Origin: an uncultured Collinsella sp. | GTDB taxonomy: Bacteria; Actinomycetota; Coriobacteriia; Coriobacteriales; Coriobacteriaceae | Direction: 5' to 3' | Assembly (NCBI GenBank): GCA_900551605.1 | Contig: URWS01000086.1 | Span: forward strand, 1 to 6,539 | DNA: 6,539 nucleotides | Shown here: piece after piece, positions 1-5,163 of the stretch | Position numbering within the stretch: the first letter of the stretch is position 1 | Layout: every line of letters starts with the position of its first letter | Notes under the pieces: model-generated | Told to the model about the DNA's origin: nothing | Databases searched by the model: none | Seen by the model: the letters and a program-made list of their open reading frames with translations, nothing else | Program-made: the position numbers and the translations under genes

Positions 1-129
1 GAGCACAAGATCTCCAACGAGTCTCCGGTCGGTCACGCCATCATCGGTCACGGCGAGGGCGACTCCGTCGAGGTCGTTACGCCTTCCGGCAAGACTCGCG
101 TCTACACCATCGCCAAGATCGCACGCTAG
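1..129 (+). CDS. greA: Transcription elongation factor GreA, C-terminal end (5' partial)
   Basis: The last 42 codons of a gene that begins before the window. The visible residues start EHKISNESPVGHAIIGHGEG and end in YTIAKIAR before a TAG stop. The phrase ISNESPVGxAxxG is the hallmark of the GreA C-terminal globular domain (FKBP-like fold), which docks GreA on RNA polymerase. Family knowledge: GreA enters the polymerase secondary channel with its N-terminal coiled coil and stimulates cleavage of the backtracked transcript; that coiled coil is outside the window. The match to the family end is complete, with no sign of truncation. An intrinsic terminator follows 28 bases after the stop, and lysS starts 79 bases after it. 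The greA-lysS order is common in Gram-positive bacteria. Confidence 0.93.
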   Translation, partial: EHKISNESPVGHAIIGHGEGDSVEVVTPSGKTRVYTIAKIAR

Positions 130-155
130 ACCACGGTCCCGCGTAAAGGTATGTT
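127..155 (+). promoter_or_regulatory. Candidate lysS promoter overlapping the greA stop codon
   Basis: TAGACC (127-132, 4 of 6 to TTGACA) and TATGTT (150-155, 4 of 6 to TATAAT) are separated by 17 bases. Transcription would start near 162, inside the left arm of the greA terminator. Transcripts from this promoter would then lack part of the hairpin and escape it. The match is modest and the call is inference. Confidence 0.25.
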
Positions 156-157
156 TT

Positions 158-190
158 CGCTCCCTGGGACCGAATCCTGGGGAGCGTTTT
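158..190 (+). terminator. Intrinsic terminator after greA
   Basis: Left arm CGCTCCCTGGG (158-168) pairs with CCTGGGGAGCG (176-186) over 11 positions, two of them G-U wobbles, around a 7-base loop. TTTT (187-190) follows directly. It lies between the greA stop and the lysS ribosome binding site (AGGAG at 197-201, 7 bases before ATG). It either ends the greA transcript or attenuates read-through into lysS. Confidence 0.7.
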
Positions 191-208
191 AGTTTGAGGA
201 GCTAACTT

Positions 209-2173
209 ATGGCAGAGAACCAGAACGCCGCCGATCAGGCATCGACGCTCAACGACGAGCGCGCCACCCGCCTGGCCAAGCGCGCCGCCCTGTTCGAGGC
301 GGGCCAGAACCCCTATCCCGAGCACTCTGAGCTTGAGGACTACGTCGCCGATATCGAGGCTAAGTACGCCGAGCTTGCCGATGGCGAGGACACCGAGGAC
401 GTCGTGAAGATCGCCGGCCGTGTGGTCGCCAAGCGCGGTCAGGGCAAGATCATGTTCATCGTCGTGCGCGATGCGACTGCCGAGATTCAACTGTTCTGCC
501 GCATCAACGACATGGACGAGGCTGCCTGGAATACGCTCAAGGCCCTCGACCTGGGCGACATCCTGGGCGTGACCGGCGTGGTCGTGCGCACCCAGCGCGG
601 CCAGCTTTCCGTTGCCCCTAAGAGCGCGACCCTGCTTTCCAAGGCCGTTCGTCCGCTGCCCGAGAAGTTCCACGGTCTTTCCGACAAGGAGACCCGCTAT
701 CGCCAGCGCTATGTCGATCTGATCGCCAACGACGACGTTCGCGAGACCTTCCGTAAGCGTTCGCAGATTCTCTCTACCTTCCGTCGCTTTATGGAGTCCG
801 ACGGCTACATGGAGGTCGAGACCCCCATCCTGCAGACCATCCAGGGCGGCGCTACCGCCAAGCCGTTCATTACCCACTTCAACGCGCTCGATCAGGAGTG
901 CTACCTGCGTATTGCCACCGAGCTCCACCTCAAGCGCTGCATCGTCGGTGGTTTTGAGCGCGTGTTCGAGATCGGCCGCATCTTCCGTAACGAGGGCATG
1001 GACCTCACCCACAACCCCGAGTTCACTACGATGGAGGCCTACCGTGCCTTCTCCGATCTCGAGGGCATGAAGGCGCTCGCCCAGGGTGTCATCAAGGCTG
1101 CCAACAAGGCCATCGGCAACCCCGAGGTCATCGAGTACCAGGGCCAGACCATCGACCTTTCTGGTGAGTGGGCCAGCCGTCCCATGACCGACATCGTCTC
1201 CGACGTGCTCGGCAAGCAGGTCACCATCGACACGCCGGTCGAGGAGCTTGCTGCCGCCGCGCGCGAGAAGGGCCTGGAGATTAAGCCCGAGTGGACCGCC
1301 GGCAAGATTATCGCCGAGATTTACGATGAGCTGGGCGAGGACACCATCGTCAACCCCACGTTCGTGTGCGATTACCCCATCGAGGTCAGCCCGCTTGCCA
1401 AGCGCTTTGAGGACGACCCGCGTTTGACTCACCGCTTTGAGCTGGTCATTGCCGGCCACGAGTACGCCAACGCATTCTCCGAGCTCAACGACCCGGTCGA
1501 CCAGGCTGAACGCTTTGCTGCCCAGATGGCCGAGAAGGCCGGCGGCGACGATGAGGCCATGGAGTATGACGAGGACTACGTGCGCGCCCTCGAGTACGGT
1601 ATGCCTCCCGCGGGCGGCATTGGCATTGGTATCGACCGCGTGGTCATGCTGCTCACTAACCAGGCTTCTATCCGCGACGTCCTGTTGTTCCCGCACATGA
1701 AGCCCGAGAAGGGTTTCCAGTCCGGTGCCGCTGCCGCCAAGGCTGCCGAGGCAGGCAACGCCGCAAGCCCGTTCGTTAAGTCGCTTAAGCCCACGCTCGA
1801 TTACTCCAAGATCGCCGTTGAGCCGCTGTTCGAGGAGTTCGTCGACTTCGATACCTTCTCCAAGAGCGATTTCCGCGCTGTGAAGGTCAAGGCATGCGAG
1901 GCCGTCAAGAAGTCCAAGAAGCTGCTGAACTTTACGCTCGACGACGGTACCGGTACCGATCGCACCATCCTCTCCGGTATTCACGCTTATTACGAGCCCG
2001 AGGACCTGGTCGGCAAGACCTTGCTCGCCATCACCAACCTGCCTCCGCGCAAGATGATGGGTATTCCCAGCTGCGGCATGCTGATCAGCGCTGTCCACGA
2101 GGAGGAGGGCGAGGAGCGCCTCAACCTGATCCAGCTCGACGCCTCCATCCCCGCCGGCGCAAAGATGTACTAG
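209..2173 (+). CDS. lysS: Lysyl-tRNA synthetase (class II) with C-terminal MetRS/Trbp111-type tRNA-binding domain
   Basis: A 654-residue cytosolic enzyme that joins lysine to tRNA-Lys using ATP. The N-terminal OB-fold anticodon-binding domain spans about 65-150. The class II catalytic core spans about 165-500: motif 2 is visible at 249-263 (FERVFEIGRIFRNEG) and motif 3 at 469-477 (GGIGIGIDR). Ordinary bacterial LysRS ends near residue 500 (E. coli has 505). Here an Ala-rich linker (about 505-520) leads into a second OB-fold at about 545-654. Its motifs KLLNFTLDDGTG, ILSGIHAYYEPEDLVGK, NLPPRKMMGIPSCGML and the end IPAGAKMY fit the tRNA-binding domain found at the C-terminus of bacterial MetRS and in Trbp111. 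AGGAG lies 7 bases before ATG 209, supporting this start. The strongly biased codon choice suits high expression. No T-box leader is seen. The identity is secure; the effect of the extra domain (probably tighter tRNA binding) is inferred. Confidence 0.97.
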   Translation: MAENQNAADQASTLNDERATRLAKRAALFEAGQNPYPEHSELEDYVADIEAKYAELADGEDTEDVVKIAGRVVAKRGQGKIMFIVVRDATAEIQLFCRINDMDEAAWNTLKALDLGDILGVTGVVVRTQRGQLSVAPKSATLLSKAVRPLPEKFHGLSDKETRYRQRYVDLIANDDVRETFRKRSQILSTFRRFMESDGYMEVETPILQTIQGGATAKPFITHFNALDQECYLRIATELHLKRCIVGGFERVFEIGRIFRNEGMDLTHNPEFTTMEAYRAFSDLEGMKALAQGVIKAANKAIGNPEVIEYQGQTIDLSGEWASRPMTDIVSDVLGKQVTIDTPVEELAAAAREKGLEIKPEWTAGKIIAEIYDELGEDTIVNPTFVCDYPIEVSPLAKRFEDDPRLTHRFELVIAGHEYANAFSELNDPVDQAERFAAQMAEKAGGDDEAMEYDEDYVRALEYGMPPAGGIGIGIDRVVMLLTNQASIRDVLLFPHMKPEKGFQSGAAAAKAAEAGNAASPFVKSLKPTLDYSKIAVEPLFEEFVDFDTFSKSDFRAVKVKACEAVKKSKKLLNFTLDDGTGTDRTILSGIHAYYEPEDLVGKTLLAITNLPPRKMMGIPSCGMLISAVHEEEGEERLNLIQLDASIPAGAKMY

Positions 2174-2175
2174 GG

Positions 2176-2205
2176 GGTTACGCGGGTTTACCAACCCGCG
2201 TAACC
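2176..2205 (+). terminator. Strong hairpin just after lysS, without U-tract
   Basis: GGTTACGCGGGTT (2176-2188) pairs perfectly with AACCCGCGTAACC (2193-2205) around the loop TACC, giving 13 base pairs starting 3 bases after the lysS stop. No run of T follows on the + strand, so it is not a textbook intrinsic terminator. It may pause polymerase, protect the mRNA 3' end, or act with the larger hairpin that follows. Confidence 0.55.
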
Positions 2206-2217
2206 AGTTGACGCTGC

Positions 2218-2316
2218 AAGCCCGCCAGAGCGGCAATCTGCCTTTCAACTTCGGCGGCATGATCAAAAGATCAATGCCGCCTTGTTTCAAGGCACCTTGC
2301 TCGCTCTGGCGGGCTT
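2218..2316. repeat. Long imperfect palindrome: about 100-base hairpin, possible mobile palindromic unit or structured RNA
   Basis: The outer arms AAGCCCGCCAGAGCG (2218-2232) and CGCTCTGGCGGGCTT (2302-2316) pair perfectly over 15 bases. Inside, after one bulged T, come GCAA/TTGC (2233-2236 with 2297-2300), a 2x2 internal loop, TGCCTT/AAGGCA (2239-2244 with 2289-2294), an internal loop that may hold three more pairs, and an apical stem (2253-2264 with 2269-2281, one bulged A) capped by AAAA. CGCTG occurs on both sides (2212-2216 and 2318-2322), which could be a 5-base target duplication. Only TTT follows the right arm, so terminator function is possible but weak. Origin and function are unknown. 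Confidence 0.6.
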
Positions 2317-2365
2317 TCGCTGTCGTTGCCAAGGCATCGGCGTTTCCTTGGCTGTCAAGCTGGAT

Positions 2366-2400
2366 GTAGTCATTGGGGACGTTCTTAAACGACTACCCAA
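2366..2400. repeat. REP-like small bulged hairpin
   Basis: GTAGT (2366-2370) pairs with ACTAC (2392-2396), and directly inside CGTT (2380-2383) pairs with AACG (2388-2391), leaving a 5' bulge of nine bases that includes GGGGA. A competing fold pairs TTGGG (2373-2377) with CCCAA (2396-2400) around the same inner stem. A GTAG start followed by a bulged short hairpin resembles REP elements associated with REP-type tyrosine transposases. Membership of a repeat family is inferred from form only; one copy is in the window. Confidence 0.35.
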
Positions 2401-2502
2401 CGGCTATTGAGCACATGACTCGCATGACAGCTGTCTCTTTTATGTTTCCTTTAGCCGTTGCTGCCTAGGATGGGGGTTAGTCGGTAGGAAGGGAGCGTCT
2501 AT

Positions 2503-4071
2503 ATGGACGACGCGAGCGAGCGCGCAATCGAAGAGGACATGCTCGATCAGTTCAATTACTTTGATGATGAGGACGAGGAGCTGATCGACCGTCGCGAGCC
2601 AGCGCCGCTTGACTCATTTGATCTGGTCGATGAAGAGCCCGACGAGGACGAGGGCGAATCAACGGAGCCTCCACAGCCTTCGCGCCTTGACTCGCTGCTT
2701 TCGAGAGCCCCCATGCACCACGGCGTTCGTGCCGGCGCGCTCCATATGAAAACTGACTGGCACCAGATCGTGACGGCAGGCGATGAGCTTGCCGTCGATG
2801 CGCCGCTCATCGATAAGTCATCCATCATCTGCCGCACCGGCATGCTTATGCTGGCAAGCGGAACAGGTGCCTGGCGCGTGCGCGATACCATGAATCGTGT
2901 TGCTGCCGTACTCGGCGTCACGATTCACGTCGACCTGAGTCTTCTGTCGTTTGAGTGCACTTGCATCGAAGATGGCCACTGCTTTAACGAGGTTGTCAGC
3001 CTGCCAACAACGGGAGTCAATACCCATCGCATTTGGATGATGGAGAGTTTCCTCAAGGAAATCGAGACCTATGGTCGTCGCTTCACGGTACACGAGTATC
3101 ACGAGATGCTCAGGACCGTTGAGAGCTCGAAGCCCGATTACTCTCCCTGGCAACAGGGCCTTGCGGCAGCCTGTGCTTGCGGTGCTTTCGTCTTTTTGCT
3201 CGGCGGCGGTCCCATCGAGATGGCCTGTGCATTCGTGGGCGCTGGTGTCGGCAACTTTGCTCGCTCCCATATTCTCAAGCAGGGTCTTGGCCAGTTTAGC
3301 GCGCTGACGACCGGCGTTGCGCTCGCTTGCGTTTCGTATCTGCTGGCATTGCTCGGCCTTGGCCAGGTCATTCCGGGGGCAATGTCTCACCAAGAAGGCT
3401 ATATCGGCGCCATGCTCTTTGTGATTCCCGGCTTTCCCCTCATTACGGCAGGCCTCGACATCGCAAAGCTCGATATGCGAAGCGGCATCGAGCGTCTTTC
3501 GTATGCTGTGTCAATTATTGTGATGGCGACCCTCGTAGGTTGGATGGTTGCCGAGTGTGTTGGCCTGGCGCCGGATGACTTCGCCCCGCTCGGCCTTTCG
3601 CCGCTTGCCCTTACGCTCCTGCGCGTGGTGATGAGCTTCGTTGGCGTATTCGGCTTCTCGGTGATGTTCAACAGCCCGGTAAAGATGGCCGCGGCAGCTG
3701 GGCTGATCGGCGCCGTGTCCAATACCTTGCGCCTTACGCTCGTCGATGCGCCGACGATGCTTCCCTTCCTGGGCCTCAGTGCGGGAATGCCTCCCGAGGC
3801 GGCAGCGTTTATCGGGGCGCTCGTATCGGGTCTGCTGGCAAGCTTGGCCGAAGTCAAGCTCACCTATCCACGTATCGCCCTCACGGTGCCATCGATTGTC
3901 ATTATGGTGCCGGGCCTGTATCTGTATCGCTCGATGTACTACATGTGCACCTTCGATACGGTCAATATGCTCGGTTGGTTTGTGCGTGCAGTGCTCATTG
4001 TGGCGTTTTTGCCCGTTGGTCTGGGTGTGGCACGTACACTCACCGACCCTCGCTGGCGCCACACCAGCTAA
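2503..4071 (+). CDS. ThrE-family threonine/serine exporter, fused two-domain form
   Basis: A 522-residue inner-membrane protein of the ThrE/DUF1212 family. Family knowledge: members such as Corynebacterium ThrE export threonine and serine using the proton gradient. Residues 1-60 are an unusual tail rich in Asp and Glu with Pro. Residues about 105-210 form the cytosolic ThrE domain with the typical GTGAWRVRDTMNRVAAVLGV stretch (120-139). About ten hydrophobic segments follow (roughly 216-510). The first five end the DUF1212 half and include PGFPLITAGLDIAKLD (309-324). The last half, from about 366 with SPVKMAAAAGLIGAVSNTLR (391-410) and TYPRIALTVPSIVIMVPG (454-471), matches the ThrE_2/DUF3815 module, which many Firmicutes encode as a separate gene. 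GGGAG 7 bases upstream supports the ATG at 2503. Codon use is looser than in lysS. The family is confident; the substrate is inferred. Confidence 0.88.
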   Translation: MDDASERAIEEDMLDQFNYFDDEDEELIDRREPAPLDSFDLVDEEPDEDEGESTEPPQPSRLDSLLSRAPMHHGVRAGALHMKTDWHQIVTAGDELAVDAPLIDKSSIICRTGMLMLASGTGAWRVRDTMNRVAAVLGVTIHVDLSLLSFECTCIEDGHCFNEVVSLPTTGVNTHRIWMMESFLKEIETYGRRFTVHEYHEMLRTVESSKPDYSPWQQGLAAACACGAFVFLLGGGPIEMACAFVGAGVGNFARSHILKQGLGQFSALTTGVALACVSYLLALLGLGQVIPGAMSHQEGYIGAMLFVIPGFPLITAGLDIAKLDMRSGIERLSYAVSIIVMATLVGWMVAECVGLAPDDFAPLGLSPLALTLLRVVMSFVGVFGFSVMFNSPVKMAAAAGLIGAVSNTLRLTLVDAPTMLPFLGLSAGMPPEAAAFIGALVSGLLASLAEVKLTYPRIALTVPSIVIMVPGLYLYRSMYYMCTFDTVNMLGWFVRAVLIVAFLPVGLGVARTLTDPRWRHTS

Positions 4072-4104
4072 TTGGTGCAAGGGGGGCAGATTACTTTGCA
4101 CCAA
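4072..4104 (+). repeat. Hairpin directly after the ThrE-family stop codon
   Basis: TTGGTGCAA (4072-4080) pairs perfectly with TTGCACCAA (4096-4104) around a 15-base loop, beginning at the base after the TAA stop. No T-run follows. The 8-mer ATTGGTGC at 4071-4078 recurs at 4192-4199 beyond the next palindrome. It could be a 3'-end stabiliser or part of an inserted repeat. Confidence 0.5.
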
Positions 4105-4107
4105 ATG

Positions 4108-4174
4108 AGTTGCGGTGAAATAGAGACTGAATTGCTGCTTAAAGGGTCAAAACAGTCCGTATTCCACCGCAACT
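4108..4174. repeat. Second imperfect palindrome, possible intergenic repeat or structured RNA
   Basis: AGTTGCGGTG (4108-4117) pairs with CACCGCAACT (4165-4174) over 10 bases. After a single mismatch, AATA (4119-4122) pairs with TATT (4160-4163). A 2x2 mismatch follows, then GACTG (4125-4129) pairs with CAGTC (4153-4157), leaving a 23-base AT-rich loop. The nested arms with symmetric internal loops suggest selection for folding or a mobile palindromic repeat. No function can be assigned from one copy. Confidence 0.5.
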
Positions 4175-4241
4175 TATGGGGTTGGGGGATTATTGGTGCC
4201 CTGCATCTTCATAAACTCAACGCTTACGAAGCGCGCGCCGT

Positions 4242-4269
4242 TTGTGTTAGGGTAGTTCCACCACATAAG
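4242..4269 (+). promoter_or_regulatory. Candidate promoter for the DUF2798-like gene
   Basis: TTGTGT (4242-4247, 3 of 6 to TTGACA) and CATAAG (4264-4269, 4 of 6 to TATAAT) have a 16-base spacer. A start near 4276 would place the terminator at 4290-4340 inside the 5' leader. The 35 bases between that terminator and the start codon leave no room for a normal promoter, which favours one upstream of it. Confidence 0.35.
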
Positions 4270-4289
4270 TAGTCGCAGACGCACGTATC

Positions 4290-4340
4290 ACGGGCGGGCG
4301 AGATGAAGTCCCAACAGCTCCATCTCGCCCGCCCGTTTTT
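4290..4340 (+). terminator. Strong intrinsic terminator, probably in the leader of the next gene (attenuator)
   Basis: ACGGGCGGGCGAGATG (4290-4305) pairs perfectly with CATCTCGCCCGCCCGT (4321-4336), 16 base pairs around a 15-base loop, and a TTTTT run (4336-4340) follows. It is the best intrinsic terminator in the window. It lies 219 bases after the ThrE-family stop and 35 bases before the next ATG. It may end a long ThrE transcript, or control read-through into the DUF2798-like gene. Confidence 0.88.
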
Positions 4341-4375
4341 GTTGCGTGGCGTAGCGGCGTAACACAGAAAGGACC

Positions 4376-4978
4376 ATGCCCTTTATGCCTATCAACAAAC
4401 GAGAGAGCCTGCTGTTTACCTTTATCATGTGCTTTTACATGGTGCTCTGGATGAGCATCTACAACGTTGCCCTGCAGCATGGGGCCATCAACGGCGAGGT
4501 TGTTGCCGCCGCGTGGCTCGGCTTCCCCGTTGCCTACGTTTTTGCCATGTGCTGCGACTGGTTTGTTGCCAGCCCCCTTGCTAAGGGCTTCGCCTTTAAA
4601 TTCCTGGTCACGCCGGGCAAGAGCTCGCCGCTTGCCATGACGCTCGCCGTCAGCTCCTGCATGGTCGTTCCCATGGTTATCATCATGTCGCTCTACGGCG
4701 CGTGTGAAGGCCTGTTCCATATGCCCGGCGGCCCGCTTGCCAATTTGCAGGCGCTGCCGATGATGTGGCTCGTCAACATTCCGCGCAACTTTATCATGGC
4801 CCTGCCCTGGAACCTGCTGGTGGCTGGTCCGGTTGCTCGCTTTGTCTTCCGCCGCGCCTTCCCCATGGGAACCGTCTTTGAAGAGCAGCATATGGAGCTT
4901 GTGCGTATGCCTAGCGCTCCCGTTGCCGATGCCGTCAATGACGTTGCCGAGAGCATGGGCGCCGAGCCTGCCTGCTAG
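4376..4978 (+). CDS. Small four-helix membrane protein, tandem DUF2798-like
   Basis: A 200-residue protein with four hydrophobic segments at about 10-33, 44-66, 84-107 and 128-150, and a hydrophilic C-terminal tail of about 40 residues ending in Cys. It looks like two repeats of a two-helix unit. The second helix of each repeat starts with Trp-Leu (W47, W131) and ends in a matching motif, VASPLAK (64-70) and VAGPVAR (149-155), followed by basic and aromatic residues. This layout resembles DUF2798, a family of unknown function; assignment is by pattern only. There is no signal peptide or catalytic motif. The start is uncertain: AAAGGA (4368-4373) is only 2 bases from ATG 4376 but 11 from an in-frame ATG at 4385, so the protein may be three residues shorter. 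A 16-bp-stem terminator lies just upstream. A six-T run (5023-5028) downstream has no convincing stem. Confidence 0.8.
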   Translation: MPFMPINKRESLLFTFIMCFYMVLWMSIYNVALQHGAINGEVVAAAWLGFPVAYVFAMCCDWFVASPLAKGFAFKFLVTPGKSSPLAMTLAVSSCMVVPMVIIMSLYGACEGLFHMPGGPLANLQALPMMWLVNIPRNFIMALPWNLLVAGPVARFVFRRAFPMGTVFEEQHMELVRMPSAPVADAVNDVAESMGAEPAC

Positions 4979-5077
4979 ACAGTAGCTCAAAACCAAACCG
5001 CCAAACGGACCCGAGCAATTCCTTTTTTGTAGACGTTGTCGCGCGGCTACGGGTGGGAAAGGTCCCAACGGTTAACA

Positions 5078-5083
5078 TATACT
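5078..5083 (+). promoter_or_regulatory. Candidate -10 element of the clpC promoter
   Basis: TATACT matches TATAAT at five of six positions, 80 bases before the clpC start. No good -35 lies 16-18 bases upstream (the region reads GTGGGAAAGG), so the promoter may need an activator or another sigma factor. CATAT (5076-5080) and ATATG (5086-5090) form a small inverted repeat over this site that could be an operator. Confidence 0.4.
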
Positions 5084-5101
5084 CCATATGGGTAAAGAGA
5101 C

Positions 5102-5128
5102 CAAAGCGCCGCCACGAGTGGCGCTTTG
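5102..5128 (+). promoter_or_regulatory. Hairpin in the clpC leader
   Basis: CAAAGCGCC (5102-5110) pairs perfectly with GGCGCTTTG (5120-5128), nine base pairs and a 9-base loop, between the candidate -10 box and the ribosome binding site. Only a broken T-run follows (CTTTGCGTTTG), so it is a poor terminator. It could be a leader structure affecting mRNA stability or weak attenuation. Confidence 0.45.
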
Positions 5129-5163
5129 CGTTTGAAAAACTAGCTCGTCTAAGAGGAACTAGC

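Larger units (their letters stand above)
2174..2502. other. 329-base non-coding region rich in inverted repeats
   Basis: No credible gene is seen here on either strand. Besides the separately listed hairpins at 2176-2205, 2218-2316 and 2366-2400, it holds a stem GCCAAGG (2328-2334) with CCTTGGC (2346-2352). It also holds a 9-base inverted repeat, CAACGGCTA (2398-2406) with TAGCCGTTG (2452-2460), enclosing the perfect palindrome GACAGCTGTC (2426-2435). I see no convincing promoter for the following gene: TAGGAT (2466-2471) could be a -10 box but lacks a good -35. The ribosome binding site GGGAG (2491-2495) sits 7 bases before the next ATG. Confidence 0.7.
4072..4375. other. 304-base non-coding region between the ThrE-family gene and the DUF2798-like gene
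   Basis: It contains two hairpins, a candidate promoter and a strong terminator, all listed separately. It also has a small stem CGCTT/AAGCG (4221-4233). An open frame starting with an alternative codon at 4072 runs through the hairpins but has no ribosome binding site and is not believed. A 19-codon frame, 4303-4362, overlaps the terminator and is discussed as a possible leader peptide. Confidence 0.7.

Noticed and set aside
130..208. T-box or lysine riboswitch leader for lysS
   Set aside because: The 79-base spacer is too short for either and is mostly filled by the simple terminator hairpin.
2218..2316. Small SRP RNA or 6S RNA as the identity of the long hairpin
   Set aside because: The apex is AAAA rather than GGAA, and the conserved asymmetric loop of SRP RNA is absent. 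It is also too short, and lacks the large central bubble, for 6S RNA.
77..2332. A 751-codon open frame on the - strand opposite lysS
   Set aside because: It is a shadow of the strongly biased codons of lysS. The translation is a monotonous Leu/Gly/Val/Asp-rich sequence with no recognisable domain, and lysS on the + strand is certain.
3511..4104. A 197-codon - strand frame and other frames overlapping the ThrE-family gene
   Set aside because: Low-complexity His/Arg/Gln-rich translation with no ribosome binding site or family resemblance; it overlaps a convincing membrane protein.
4072..4272. A 66-codon + strand frame after the exporter
   Set aside because: It would start on an alternative codon directly after the previous stop, without a ribosome binding site, and runs through two hairpins and the candidate promoter.
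5086..5107. Possible CtsR operator around GGTAAAGAGACCAAAG
   Set aside because: CtsR sites are direct repeats of (A/G)GTCAAA with a 3-base spacer. Here each heptad has about two mismatches and the spacing is wrong.
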